In this document: positions 33,725-46,262 of the stretch, in pieces
Position numbering within the stretch: position 1 is the stretch's first letter
Layout of the letters: each line of letters opens with the position of its first letter
Source of the DNA: Balaenoptera acutorostrata
Lineage: Eukaryota > Chordata > Mammalia > Artiodactyla > Balaenopteridae
Direction: 5' to 3'
Length of the DNA stretch: 64,000 nucleotides
Assembly: GCF_949987535.1 (NCBI RefSeq)
Contig: NC_080075.1
Coordinates: 59,307,636 to 59,371,635 of the forward strand
Program-made: the position numbers and the translations under genes
Notes under the pieces: model-generated
Databases searched by the model: none
Told to the model about the DNA's origin: nothing
The model's input: the letters and a program-made list of their open reading frames with translations, nothing else

Positions 33725-34345
33725 AGGCACTGTGGCAGATCATATTTTCTGCATTTCTCTCTAGCTAGACACACACACACATAAATGTGTATGTAAGTAT
33801 GTACATATGCCATCCCTAGTGCTCGTCTTACAATGTGACTGACAGACATTCCTTTAACCAAAAAGCAGGGTCTATATTCCTTCCTCTTTTATCTGGGTAG
33901 GGGCCTGTGACTACTCAATCAGAGTATGCAAAAGTGATGCTTATATGACTTTTGAGACCAGGTTGTAAAAGGATACAGCTTCTACCTAGCTTTCTCTCTT
34001 TGGGAATGTTTGCCACCATGCAGTGAGGAAGCTCACACTAGCCCACTGGGAGAGACCACATGGAAGACCTCAGGTGGAGAGAAAATGAGGTTCCCTGCCA
34101 AGAGCCAGTGTCAACAACAGGACATATAAGTAAATTAGCTTTCAGATGATTCCTTCCCACTACTTTGCATCTTGCAGCCAAGGCATGAGACAACACAGAG
34201 CAGAGACAGCCTTCCATGGTATGTCCTATCTAAATTCCTAATCCAAAGGATCCATGTTTGAAATAAATGGTTGTTTTACGCCACTAAGTTTTTAATTGGT
34301 TATGCAGCCGTAGTAACCAGAACAGGCACATACCAGAAATCGAAT
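33725..34345 (+). mobile_element. Solo LTR relic (MaLR/ERVL-type), no coding part
   Basis: Splits the old L1. The 3' part reads aaataaatggttgttttacgccactaagttt...gtagtaacc, an LTR end with an AATAAA signal. An AC-rich run lies near 33771. Named from memory of MaLR/ERVL LTR ends. Confidence 0.6.
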
Positions 34346-35450
34346 AGCTACAGCATCATATTTAATGTTGAAATACTGAAAGATTTCCTTTTGAGATAGG
34401 GAACAAAAAAAAAACAAGGATACCTACTTTCACCACTTCTATTCTGTACTGCAATCCTACTCAGTTCAATAAGACAAGAGAAATAAAGATTAGAAAAGAA
34501 GAAATTAAATTATCCTTCACAGACAATATGATTAGGTATATAAAAATCCTAAAGAATTCTAATAACTTGTTAGAATTAACAGCAAGTTTAGCAACATTGA
34601 TGGATACAGATCAATAGACAAAACCAACTGTATTTCTACATCCTAGCAACAAACAGGAAAAGAAAAAAAATTGAAGACATCATTTACAGTAGTACTAAAA
34701 AATAATACCTAGGAATAAAAATAATAAATGATGTTCAAGACCTCTGCATAAAAAACTAGTAAATTTTGTTGAGAGAAATTAAAGACCTAAATAATTAGAT
34801 AAATATACCATGTTCATGGATTGAAGACTCAATGAAAATATGCCACTTTTACCCAAACTGACCCGGAAATTTAATGCAATACGGAAAAAACTCCAATAAT
34901 CTGTGTGTGCACATCCGTGTGTGCTTGTGCGCATGGAATTTGATAAGCCTATTCTAAAGTTTATACAGAAAAGCAAAGGGTCAAGAATAACTAAAACCCT
35001 CTTGAAGAAAAGGAAAATGGCAGGAGCACTTGTTCTATTAGATATCAAGACTCATTATGAAACTATAGTAATTAAGACATAGGTAGACAAATGGACCCAT
35101 GGAACTGAAAAGAGAATCCAAAAATAAACACACTCATATACAGACCAAAGGCAGCCCTTTAGAGATCTGGGGAAACAAGAATCAGGCCAATAAGTAATAC
35201 TGGGTCACATGGATCTCCATATGAGGAAAAAAAAAAGAAACCTGACCCTTACCTCACAACATATCCAAAATATCAATTTCAGGTAGACTGTAGATCTAAA
35301 TGTGAATGACAAAACAATAAAGCTTCTAGAAGATACTTAAATAAGACATGAAAATCACTATTGATAAGTGAAAAGATTGATAGTGGGATCAGTCTTAAAA
35401 CTGAGAATGTCTATCCATAAAAAAAAAAAACCATTAAGAGTAAAAAGGCA

Positions 35451-35608
35451 GGACTTCCCTGGAGGTTCAGTGGTTAAGACTCTGGGCTTCCAATGCAAGG
35501 GGCGTGGGTTTGATCCCTGGCCGGGGAACTGAGATGCCACATGAGGCTGGGCACAGTCAAAACAAACAAACAAACAAAAAAACCCCCAAAAACCCCCAAA
35601 AAACAAAC
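35451..35608 (+). mobile_element. Short CHR-like SINE
   Basis: Starts GGACTTCCCTGGAGGTTCAG and ends in a CAAACAAA/CCCCCAAAA tail. A perfect 12-bp duplication (agtaaaaaggca) is at 35439-35450 and 35609-35620. Confidence 0.9.
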
Positions 35609-36287
35609 AGTAAAAAGGCAAGCCAGAATAGGAGAAAGAGGTTGGAATATATAACTAACAAAGGGCTCATATCCTGAACATACAAAGAATACCCACAAAT
35701 CAATTAGAAAAAGACAGTCTGATAGAGAACTGTGCAGGTGACTTGAATACGAACTTTACAAAAGAGGGCAGCCAAATAGCCAATAATAAATATACAAAAA
35801 GGTGCTCAACCTTATTAGTAATCAAAAAATACAATTTGAAACCACATTAAAATACCACTGCACACTCACTGAATGGCTTAAAGACTAACAATATCTAGTG
35901 CTGGTGAAGATGTGGGACAACAGGAACTCTTGGAACTGCAGGTAGGACTATGTACTGGTACAACCACTATGGAAAACTATTTGGCATGATCAATTAAAGT
36001 GGAATAAAAACATTTCCCACGACCCAACAATTCCAGTTCTATGATTATACCCAACAGAAATGTGTACACATGTGTAACCAAGAAATATATACAGGAATCA
36101 GAGCAGAATTATTCATAATAGACACTGGAAACAAACTAAATATCCATCAATATTAGAATCGACAAATAAACTGTGGCATATCCATATAATCATGATACTG
36201 AATGAACTACAGCTACATAGAACACAAATGAATCTCACAAACATAATATTGAGCAAAGGAAACCAGACATAAAAGAATATATGCTTT

Positions 36288-36643
36288 GGGGCTTTGCTGG
36301 TGGCGCAGTGGCTGAGAATCTGCCTGCCAATGCAGAGGACACGGGTTCGAGCCCTGGTCGGAGAAGATCCCACATGCCGCGGAGCAACTAAGCCCGTGCG
36401 CCACAGCTACTGAGCCTGCGCTCTAGAGCCTGCGAGCCACAACTACTGGAGCCCATGTGCCACAACTACTGAAGCCCATGAGCCTAGAGCCCATGCTCTG
36501 CAACAAGAGAAGCCACCGCAATGAGAAGCCTGCGCACTGCAACGAAAGAGTAGCCCCCACTCGTCGCAACTAGAGAAAGCCTGCACACAGCAACAAAGAC
36601 CCAACGCAGACAAAAATAAAATAAATAAATTTAAAAAGTATAT
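36288..36643 (+). mobile_element. CHR-type SINE, long form
   Basis: Starts GGGGCTTTGCTGGTGGCGCAG and is long-form. The duplication atatatgcttt is at 36277-36287 and 36644-36654. Confidence 0.92.
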
Positions 36644-36870
36644 ATATATGCTTTATGACTCCACTTATATTAAAGTGCAAAACTATACCATATTGTCAGA
36701 AATCAAGACAGAAGTTATTATTAGAGATGTGAGAGGAGGTAGTAATTGGTAGAAGCATAAGAAGAGGGGGGGTCTTTTGGGATTTTGGATATATTCTCTT
36801 TAGTGACCTGGATTATGATTACATATGTTATACAGCTATAAAAAGGTTTTTAAATTTTGAGCTCAGACCC

Positions 36871-39800
36871 CCAATATACATATATTTTTATACATGTACT
36901 ACCGTGGTAATATGTTATGAACTCTACAAAACATATATAAAAAATAAAAACGTGAAAATTATGGAATAAAGATAAAATAAAAGATATCTTAAATGTCTTG
37001 TTAGCATTAATAGCTTCATACTTTCATTAGTTTGTTTCTGTGTGTATGCTGGAAAACAGCATACTTACTTCTTCCAAGTGAAGCCAATATTTTAATCTTG
37101 TGGTTGCAATTTTTTTTTTTTTTTTTTACTACTTTCACACACTCCAATACATTGCCTTATTCTCCCAATAGGACTTAATCCCCAAGATGCATAGAATATT
37201 TAAATTTTATGCAGACCTGGAGTGGTGAATAATATTAAGACATGACAAACAAACTACTTTTTGGTTTTTCAATCATCAGTTAATACTTTAAGGCACAATA
37301 CATACACTTAGGGTTCAAACAAGTCTTCTCAATAATATTGACTTTGGCAAGATGATTCATCAGACCTGATTAGGTCACTGGTGTTAAAACTGTAACGTGG
37401 CTGACAAAGAGCCTGAACCAAGACTAGAAGGATCAGCTGTGCCATTTTCTTATTACTCTCCTGTGCTTGACTTACTAACATTATCTTAAACCTATGGTTT
37501 CTTCGAAGAAATCTTTTAAAGTCACTTATCTATTTTGTGAGATTTAGATAATATGACAAGTAAATGCACTTAATGAAGTACAGGTAAATAGCAATATACT
37601 GCAATACATGGACAGTATATGAAAGACAGCTCCACCGTCAATCCCTGTGCAGTGCGGAACTTCCACTCCTGCTTATGTGATAGAGGATTATCTGACAGAC
37701 TGAATGAGGGAGCATGTTAATTGTTCTATTCAATATTGGTAAGGCATAATTTCTTTATTTTAGGTTTAAAAGGTAAATTTAAAAATTCTAATATTTTTTC
37801 CTGTACCACCAAGAAACCATCTTACACCTCACTCTTAAAACCACTGTCTTGGAGAACAGCAGGAGAGTGGCCAGATCAAAATCACAATTTAAGTAGCTCA
37901 TCCCCCTGGCAGCTAAATGGAGGATGAAAGGCAAAGGATAGGTTTGAGAGAGATGAGACTAGGCAACAGATAAGAAAGAGGCTGCTAGAACCATGCAGGT
38001 TATTAGAGGTAACAGTCATCTAAATAAGGCAGTGGCAACCTAAATAAAGGGGCAGAGGTGGAGTGCCCTGTCAGTGGTGGAGTTAATGGGTGGCTTTACT
38101 CTCCCCCTTCCCTTTGCCTCTATTACTAGCCTCTCTATCAAAGTTACCCAAAGAGTAACTTTCTTCAACTGACAAAGTATGTATTTGATATGGACAATTG
38201 GTATTTTTAAAGTCACAGGTGTTACGTATGCATTATATGTAAATAAGATCATTTCTGGAGAACTTTGCTGCTTTGAATGATCTATAACGTACAGTATGAG
38301 TGAAAATAATGCACTTATTATTAAAAAGTAGCTTAAAAACAAATCCCACACACACTCACAAATGGACACTCCTAGCCCCTTCTTACACAGAAATTTCAAA
38401 GAAGCTACTCATGGCTGCAAAAGGGTTTCAAATGCTCCTGCACCAAAACAAACCCCCGAACACATTAACAAACTTAACTTTTTAAAGCTTATGTTAAACA
38501 CAATCTGTCATTTTTTAATTTGTGAAAAGAAAAAGAAAAATCAATGTAAAAACTAAAGCAATCTAAAGATTTGCAGAACTTGGAAATTTATAAGGTAGTC
38601 CTTTTCAAAGACATCTGATATTTCCTGATGAAAAGGGGCTCTTCTTCAATTGATGCTGTTTCTGCAATAATTAATCAATTCAAGGTCTACAACTAAACTT
38701 ATTCCTGGCTTCAGAATTCACTTGTTTCTATGTTCACTGTGAGTTCCTCATTGCCAAGAGTCATAATTGTTTAAATGATGAACTGATGAACTGGCAAATG
38801 TGTCTGATGAACAAGGCAAATGTGTCTCAGTTAAATTTTTAGGAAAATGCATAACAAATTACTCAACTACATTATACCTATACTAAAAGTTTTCACTGAT
38901 TTTGAAAAAAACAAAGGAGAAGCCACTACCATACTATTGGCTGAAATCCCCAAAGCCCAAATATTCTTATTGTCAAAGTAAAGCACCCTCAAAATTTAAA
39001 GGAGTACCCATACACTCCTAGTACGGAATTGTATTGTGTGGTCCAGGTAGGAACCAAGTATGAAAGGCTGACATCAAAGTAAATATGATGGGACAAATTT
39101 AATTCTTCTTTCCTCCACCCTCTATTCTCTTCAGATGGGCTCTGGAGAATACATATAAACGAGAGATCCAAGTAGTAATTCTCAAGTGTAGAACACATGG
39201 GATGTCCTAGAACCCACTTTGTAGAGGACGGTGCAATCTTATGGGATTACCCCAGATCTGACTCAGACCCATAAATTAACCCCAGGATCAATCCTACATC
39301 CTAGGAATTTTCCAAAAGTGAGATGATCAGAACCCAGATCAAATTCCCCATGTCTTCCCCAAAGTAAATCTACACATTCAAAATTCAGATCAAATCCAGA
39401 CCATTTTCTCTAGTGAGGCAATCTGCTATAATATTTGTTGATAGATTCTGATACTTGGGCATATGTTCTAAAAGCCCCAGCAATCAAGCAGTGTAGTTCA
39501 AACTACATAACAAATTACATACTCATTAAGACAATGAATATATGCACACACAAACATGACCAAACGTAGTCCAGAAGCATATTTTAAGAGGTGCATCTTT
39601 TTCATGGGCAGAAAGCTCTGTTTAGGTCTGTATTATGTAAATAACTTAATTCAAGCACACTGAAGCCTAAAAGACAAATGTTAGGTTTCAAGTATCTAAA
39701 GTTACTATATGAAAAACAGTAATCATCTGTTTCCACAGAGGGTCAAACAAGATGAAGTATACTCAGTATATAACATGAAGAACATAGGACTTAGATACAA

Positions 39801-40660
39801 AAAAAATTTTTTTTTTTTTACTGGTAAAGGTTAATTCTAGGAAGAATAACTCTTGACAAATAAGAACTGCTTTCTCTGAAAAATCTTTTAATAAAACAAG
39901 ATTTAACTGCTTTGATGGGGTAAGTATAATCCTATATCATTGTAGGAGAACTCATAAATTATCTTCTACAAGACTCTGTTACCCCTAAGATTACAGAATT
40001 CAATTTGTTTGAATATCTCTAATTAGCTAATTATGCTCAAGCTGGGAGAAAATTTTGAAACCACCACTTATGAAAGTGTACATTAGCAAGTGGTAGTTAA
40101 CTGGTTACTGCTTCTCAGAGTTCATAGAGGAGTTCCACAACAGGAATAAAATTCACTGAAAATACAATATACATATCTAGTCCTTATACTCTGACACCAA
40201 AGATTTCTAATATGCTTAAACTTGAAGGTAGACTTTAAATAGGAAATTTACTCAGCCTAACTCTGAGAATACTGGTAAAAATGAAAATTTCTTAATTGAC
40301 AAAAATGTCCCATCAAAGTTGAAACTATAATTTTTTTCTAACTTCCTTATTTGCTCCTGATGCAGTTACAAAGTCAATCAGAACTGAAGTTCATCTTTGT
40401 TCCTTCTAACTTCTTTGTTTCTCTGCCATTTCATCAGCTTCAACCCTTAAGGTTGTGCAAGTCAGAGGGGTGGGATAAACTTTGTATATAACCGATTTCA
40501 CACAATAAGTAGTAATATTTCATTGGGTTCAATAGCTTTTCTCAATTGGAAAGCAACTTAATTGTCCAAAAGTGGCAGGGTTAATAACGGTGATCTAGCC
40601 AATGAAATATCAAACACTCATTAATTATCAGGCTATAATACAATAATCTAAAAACTTCCC
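36871..40660. other. Repeat-poor intron 1 interval
   Basis: About 3.8 kb in which I recognise no interspersed repeat; only homopolymer runs (T run 37111-37127, A/T run near 39800). No supported exon or RNA gene. Confidence 0.4.
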
Positions 40661-40681
40661 ATATTTAAAAAAAAAGATTTA

Positions 40682-40970
40682 GGGCTTCCCTGGTGGTGCA
40701 GTGGTTGAGAATCTGCCTGCTAATGCAGGGGACACGGGTTCGAGCCCTGGTCTGGGAAGATCCCACATGCCGCGGAGCAACTAGGCCCGTGAGCCACAAC
40801 TACTGAGCCTGCGTGTCTGAAGCCTGTGCTCCGCAACAGGAGAGGCCACGATAGTGAGAGGCCCGCGCACCGCGATGAAGAGTGGCCCCCGCTTGCTGCA
40901 ACTAGAGGAAGCCCTCGCACAGAAACGAAGACCCAACACAGCCAAAAAATAAATAAATAATAATTTAAAA
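40682..40970 (+). mobile_element. CHR-type SINE
   Basis: Starts GGGCTTCCCTGGTGGTGCAG. The duplicated A-rich site ending agattta occurs at about 40668-40681 and 40971-40984. Short form. Confidence 0.9.
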
Positions 40971-40993
40971 AAAAAAAAGATTTAAAAACTACA

Positions 40994-41215
40994 TATTGTT
41001 GACCCTTGAACAGCATGGGTCCACTTACACCCAGATTTTTTTCAATGGATACCTACTACAGTAATACACAGTCCAATGTTGGTGCAATCTGTGTATGCAG
41101 AACCCAGATACAGAGGAACCAAAGATACAGAGGGCCGACTGTAAAGTTATCCACAGATTTTCGACTCCATGGAGGGTTGGTGCCCCGATCCCCATGTTGT
41201 TCAAGGGTCTACTGT
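40994..41215 (+). mobile_element. Tigger-type (Tc1/mariner) non-autonomous DNA transposon
   Basis: The terminal inverted repeats are GTTGACCCTTGAACA...CATGGG (from about 40998) and CCCATGTTGTTCAAGGGTC (41191-41209). The internal part is about 170 bp, so this is a deletion derivative without transposase. Confidence 0.8.
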
Positions 41216-41640
41216 GCAACACACCAGAAATAACTATAAAAATGCTAGAAATGGAAAAAGAACAGGAACACATTAATGGGAGTAGTTGTGCTTATGCTGG
41301 GATTGTGGGTAATTGTTTTTATAACTTAAAAAATGATTTCTTCTTTTCCCTCAAAGATCTTAGTGAGACTCTCAGGTTTAAGAGTTGTCAAAAACTAAAC
41401 CAAAGTTTGGCTGGATATGCGATGAATAAGGCAGGCTGAAAAGTTCCCAACAGATAAGTTCTCAAAGAGAGAAGATATAGCACTAGAGATTCTTTATATA
41501 TTCTGACTATCCTCCAAGGTAAAAGGATCAGAAGGAAAAAGTACCTTATATCTACATCTGAGTACCTGCATCTCTTGAAGTCATCAGAAAATAAGACAGG
41601 CTGATGACAGATAGACATGTGATAACCCAAGTATAGCAAA
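41216..41640. other. Intronic sequence without recognised features
   Basis: Nothing I can name. Confidence 0.35.
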
Positions 41641-41740
41641 ATGTTAATTACAGAATCTAAATGGTGGTTATATGGATGTTCACTGTAAATTACTTCATCT
41701 TTTTGTACATTAAACAGTTTTCATAATAAAACAGAAAAGA
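41641..41740 (+). repeat. Old L1 3'-end fragment
   Basis: Reads aatggtggttatatggatgttcactgtaaatt...ttttcataataaaac, an L1M-type 3' terminus. Confidence 0.5.
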
Positions 41741-41934
41741 ATTATATCTGAGGTACATACATTTCTAGGGGAAAAAATAAATTGCAGAGTACTCTGGAAG
41801 ATTTTATAGGGAAATAAAAATATTAAGGTAGTTGGGCTATAGGATTTGAATACCATCCTGTTAAAAAAAAAAGTAAGTTTTCTATATATACTATGCAGAG
41901 TTATAGATCCTTAGATCCTGTAGTATTGCTAGTC

Positions 41935-42700
41935 TCCAAAGGTGACAGCCCCAATAAACCATGCCTCCCAGTATTCATGCCCTTCCACAGTCCTCTTGGA
42001 ATCTGGGATGGCCCTGTGACTTGCTTTTTGACTAACAGAAGTTGCATAACTTTCAAGACTAGATATTAATAAGCCTTGCATATTCTAAGATTCTGGTTTC
42101 TTTCTTCAGGAGTACTGAGCTGCCATTTAAGAAGTCTAACTAGTCTGAGACACCATGCCAGAGAGGCCACATATACGTACTCAGTTTGACAGTTTCATCT
42201 AAGCCCAGCCTGCCAGCCATTCAGACGTGTACCAGACATGTAAATGAAACTGTCTGACCTTCTAGTCAAATATCACCGAGAGACCTTAATGTAGAACTGC
42301 CTAGTTAAGCTCTGCCCAAATTTCTGACCCACAATAATATGATATATAATAACGTAATTGTTGTTTTAAGCTAAGTTTTTAAAAAATTTTTATTTATTTA
42401 TTTTTGGCTGCGTTGGGTCTTTGTTGCTGCGCATGGGCTTTCTCTAGTTGAGGTGAGCGGGGTCTACTCCTTGTTGCAGTGCGCGGGCTTCTCATGGCGG
42501 CGGCTTCTCTTGTTGCAGAGCATGGGTTTCAGTAGTTATGGCACGTGGGCTCAGCAGTTGTGGCGCCGCATGTGGGATCCTCCCAGACCAGGGCTCAAAC
42601 TCGTGTCCCCTGCATTGGCAGGCAGACTCTTAACCACTGTGCCACCAGGGAAGCCCCTAAGCTGCTAAGTTTTGGGGTGCTTTTTAAAAACCAGAATACA
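41935..42700 (+). mobile_element. LTR relic (MaLR/ERVL-type), split by a CHR SINE
   Basis: Shares phrases with 33725-34345: ...ggccctgtgacttgctttt..., ...gagaggccacat..., and the end gttgttttaagct | gctaagttttggggtgc, which is interrupted by the SINE at 42380-42657. No coding capacity. Confidence 0.6.
42380..42657 (-). mobile_element. CHR-type SINE, minus strand
   Basis: Reads ...TTTTTGGCTGCGTTGGGTC... to ...GCCACCAGGGAAGCCCC. The duplication taagctaagtttt (42367-42379) is matched by taagctgctaagtttt (42658-42673), with a 3-base difference. Confidence 0.88.
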
Positions 42701-43107
42701 TAAATAAGGTACCTTACACAGTAAATATTTAGTACAAATCCTTCATTTTTATAAAATGATCCATTCTCAATGTACTGAAAAATAAAGAAGAACCCTGTAA
42801 TCTTTAGGCAAAGCAAGTGAGAATAAAAAAATAAGGAAAAGGGCTAGATAGTTAGAAATATCACTGCCGAGCCTATTCAAATATAAACACCCCACTCACT
42901 GTAAAATAAAAACTCAGCTAAGCAACAAATAGCAGGCTATTTCTTAAACCATTAAATTTTTACATATTGGGTGATATGTACAGAAGAGCAAACGTGTTAC
43001 ATGTAATTTTTGCTATTTAAGTTCATACTGAATCCACCAACTGACACTGTCAGTGATCTGAGACTCCCATACAAGTTGCTACCTTAATAAAGAGTTAATA
43101 GATGGCA
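42701..43107. other. Intronic sequence without recognised features
   Basis: Nothing I can name. Confidence 0.35.
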
Positions 43108-43255
43108 CCTTCTAGAGAACAAACAAGGGGGAAGTGGGGGGCGGGGGCTGGGGGTGGGTGGTGGTGGGATGAATTGGGAGATTGGGACTGACATATATAT
43201 ACCAATATGTATAAAATAGATTACTAATAAGAACCTGCTTATAAAAAAAAAAAAA
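43108..43255 (+). mobile_element. 5'-truncated L1 3' fragment with premature 3' end
   Basis: Reads ...gggatgaattgggagattggg...actaataagaacctgcttataaaa then A's. It stops at the same place as the L1 fragment at 7075-8525, before the usual 3' end seen at 62246-62890. A G-rich stretch lies at 43136-43166. Confidence 0.75.
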
Positions 43256-43260
43256 TAGAT

Positions 43261-43580
43261 GGGACTTCCCTGGTGGCTCAGTGGTTAAGAATCCGCCTGC
43301 CAATGCAGGGGACACGGGTTTGATCCCTGGTCCGGGAAGATCACACATGTCGCAGAACAACTAAGCCCATGTGCCACAACTACTGAGCCTGCGCTCTAGA
43401 GCCCGCGAGCCACAACTACTGAAGCCCATGTGCCTAGAGCCCGTGCTCCACAAGAGAAGCCACCGCCATGAGAAGCCCGTGCACTGCAATGAAGAGTAGC
43501 CCCCACTCACAACTAGAAGAAAGCCCGCGCAGCAACGAAGACCCAACTCAACCAAAAATAAATAAAAAGTAAAAAAAAAA
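43261..43580 (+). mobile_element. CHR-type SINE, long form
   Basis: Starts GGGACTTCCCTGGTGGCTCAG and is long-form with an A-rich tail. Directly abuts the L1 fragment. Flanking repeats (agagttaat...) at 43091 and 43579 do not fit a simple target-site duplication. Confidence 0.85.
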
Positions 43581-43584
43581 GAGT

Positions 43585-44359
43585 TAATGGAGAATTGACT
43601 GCATCTGTAATGATAAAATGTCTTAAGCCTCTACCAGTGAAATTTCGTATTCAGTGACTTGTTGAGAAAAATTTTAGGGATCACAAACTCGTATATGTTA
43701 TCCACCAATTAACACAACACTTGATACAGGTAATAAAACAAAGTTTATGACTATACATGTAATAGGTGCTTGACAAATGTTGATGGAACGAATATAAAAA
43801 GTCTACACATTCAGCTTATAAATTATAATTGTGAGAGAACCATAAGTTGATGCATCTAAATAACACAGTCATTAATACCCTTAATTTTATACTTCTTTTA
43901 AGAAAACACAAAAGTACCTTCTAAATAGTTATAAAATATGAATTAAAACTATAATTCTTATATCTGTTCTAGAAGTGAAAATTCAGAAGACATTAAATTA
44001 CTGCCCTTATTAATCTTTTACTTCTTTAATATGTATGCTTCTAGAGTTTTTTCATGCTATTAAAATAATAATCAAAGTATTCCTTTCTTCCGGTAAAGGC
44101 AGCAGAGCAAGATTCAAGTGGCTGCTAGGAAAAAGCAAAAAAGGGAGACATTAGGCTACTTTAAGTTGAAGAACCCATTCGCAACTTGAAGTCTCATTTA
44201 AACAGTATATAAAAGTATAAATTGGAAAGATTCAATCCCTGAAGATTAAAAAACTATCAGAAGTTCTTAACTTTAAGGTAGTTCAATTTATTTTCTTTCT
44301 TTATGATTAGTCCAACAGAGGACTGAATAAATCAATGTATATTTAAACTAAGAACTCTA
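43585..44359. other. Intronic sequence without recognised features
   Basis: AT-rich, nothing nameable. Confidence 0.35.
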
Positions 44360-44760
44360 CACAACAATGAAAATGAACAAGGTACTGTTATACACCTGAA
44401 ACTTATATAGTATTGTAAATCAACTATACCTCAATTTTAAATATAAATTTAAAAAAAGAAAGTGAACAAATGACAACTCTACTTATCTTGCAAATATAAT
44501 GCTGAGAGAAAGAAGCCAGACACAAGAAGCCATACTGAATGATTTCAAAACACAGCCAAAATTAATCTACGATGTTAGAAGTCAAGACAACAGTTATCCT
44601 TTGACAGGGGAGGAAAAGAAGTGACTAGGAATTACCAAGGGGCTTCTGAGACTCTGGTAATGTTTTGTAATCCATGTTCTGTGTTGTTATGATCTGTGTA
44701 CTTTTTTTGTATGTACGCTATACTTTAATTAAAAGCTTACTTGGGTGGAGGGTGGGCAAA
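44360..44760 (+). repeat. Old L1 3' fragments (two pieces)
   Basis: 44365-44455 reads ...cctgaaacttatatagtattgtaaatcaactatacctc, an L1 3' terminus. 44480-44745 reads ...gagagaaagaagccagacacaag... and ...gtatgtacgctatactttaatt, an L1M 3' UTR. Confidence 0.65.
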
Positions 44761-44816
44761 GCTACAAGATTTTAATCCTTTTACTCCTGAAGCAGAGGTA
44801 TGCCAACATTTTATTC

Positions 44817-45050
44817 TTTTTTTTAAATTATTTATTTATTTTGGCTGCGCCAGGTTTTAGTGGCGGCACACGGGATCTTCGTTGTGGCATGCAGGATCTT
44901 TAGTTGCGGCATGCGGGCTTCTTAGCTGCAGCATGTGGACTCTTAGTTGCAGCATTCATGCAGGATCTAGTTCCCTAACTAGGGTTCAAACCCGGGCCCC
45001 CTGCGTTAGGAGCACAGAGTCTTACCCACTGGACTACCAGGGAAGTCCCT
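44817..45050 (-). mobile_element. CHR-related SINE (diverged subtype), minus strand
   Basis: Reads TTTGGCTGCGCCAGG...gtggcatgcaggatcttt...gggttcaaacccgggccccc...CTACCAGGGAAGTCCCT. It differs from the main CHR form in its middle. Bounded by target-site copies 1 and 2. Confidence 0.85.
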
Positions 45051-45064
45051 CCAACACTTTATTC

Positions 45065-45372
45065 TTTTTTCTTTTTTTATAATTAATTAATTTTTTAATT
45101 TATTTATTTATGGCTGCATTGGGTCTTCGTTGCTTCGCGCGGGCTTTCTCTAGTTGTGGTGAGCGGGGGCTACTCTTTGTGGCGGTGTGCGGGCTTCTCA
45201 TTGCAGTGGCTTCTCTTGTTGCAGAGCACGGGCTCTAGGTGCGCAGGCTTCAGCAGTTGTGGCACACGGGCTTAGCTGCTCCGCAGCATGTGGGATCTTC
45301 CCGGACTAGGGCTCGTACCCATGTCCCCTGCACTGGCAGGTGGATTCTTAAACACTGCCACCAGGGAAGTCC
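45065..45372 (-). mobile_element. CHR-type SINE, minus strand
   Basis: Reads ...TATGGCTGCATTGGGTCTTC... to ...GCCACCAGGGAAGTCCCC. Bounded by target-site copies 2 and 3. Confidence 0.92.
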
Positions 45373-45386
45373 CCAACATTTTATTC

Positions 45387-46262
45387 CTCTTTTTTTTTTT
45401 TTAAACATCTTTATATTGGAGTATAATTGCTTTACAATGGTGTGTTCCTTTCTGCTGTATAACAAAGTGAATCAGCTATACACATATACATATATCCCCA
45501 TATCTCCTCCCTCTTGCGTCTCCCTCCCACCCTCCCTATCCCACCCCTCTAGGTGGTCACAAAGCACGGAGCTGATCTCCCTGTGCTATGCAGCTGCTTC
45601 CCACTAGTTATCTATCTTACATTTGGTAGTATATACAAGTCCATGCCACTCTCTCACTTCGTCCCAGCTTACCCTTCCCCCTCCCCGTGTCCTCAAGTCC
45701 ATTCTCTACATCTGTGTCTTTATTCCTGTCCTGCCCCTAGGTTCTTCATAACCCTTTTTTTTTTTTTAAGACTCCATACATAAGTGTTAGCATACGGTAT
45801 TTGTTTTTCTCTTTCTGACTTACTTCACTCTGTATGACAGACTCTAGGTCCAACCACCTCACTACAAATAACTCAATTTCGTTTCTTTTTATGGCTGAGT
45901 AATATTCCATTGTATATATGTGCTACATCTTCTTTATCCATTCATCTGTCGATGGACACTTATGCTGCTTCCATGTCCTGGCTATTGTAAACAGAGCTGC
46001 AATGAACATTGTGGTACATGACTCTTTTTGAATTATGGTTTACTCAGGGTATATGCCCAGTAGTGGGATTGCTGGGTCCTCTGGTAGTTCTATTTTTAGT
46101 TTTTTAAGGAACCTCCATACTGTTCTCCATAGTGGCTGTATCAGTTTACATTCCCACTAACAGTGCGAGAGGATTCCCTTTTCTCCACACCCTCTCCAGC
46201 ATTTGTTGTTTGTAGAGCTTTTGATGATGGCCATTCTGACTGGTGTGAGGTGATACCTCATT
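45387..46262 (-). mobile_element. 5'-truncated L1 (ORF2 C-terminus and 3' UTR), minus strand
   Basis: Begins with a T run (A tail) then taaacatctttatattggag. Ends in ORF2 at gtgtgaggtgatacctcatt. Related to 21770-24349 in reverse. Bounded by target-site copies 3 and 4. Confidence 0.92.

Larger units (their letters stand above)
33476..36870 (+). mobile_element. Ancient L1 (ORF2 to 3' UTR), broken by LTR and two SINEs
   Basis: Consecutive L1 ORF2-like segments lie at 33476-33724, 34346-35430, 35621-36280 and 36655-36870, in order and all on the plus strand (...aaaatcctaaag..., ...accatgttcatggattg..., ...catgacccaacaattcc...). Stops are frequent. A 34-bp tandem duplication is at 33654-33721. 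Interrupters: an LTR relic (33725-34345), a SINE (35451-35608) and a SINE (36288-36643). Confidence 0.7.

Noticed and set aside
38040..38399. 119-codon minus-strand frame in a repeat-poor interval
   Set aside because: No recognisable domain and no splice or promoter support. Length is within chance for 64 kb of six-frame reading.
39250..39410. Repeated cagatc/gatcaaat motif as a possible regulatory cluster
   Set aside because: Spacing is irregular and only a few copies occur; could be chance. Mentioned only as part of the repeat-poor interval.
41095..41439. 114-codon plus-strand frame
   Set aside because: Starts inside the Tigger element and runs into unique DNA; composition is not coding-like.
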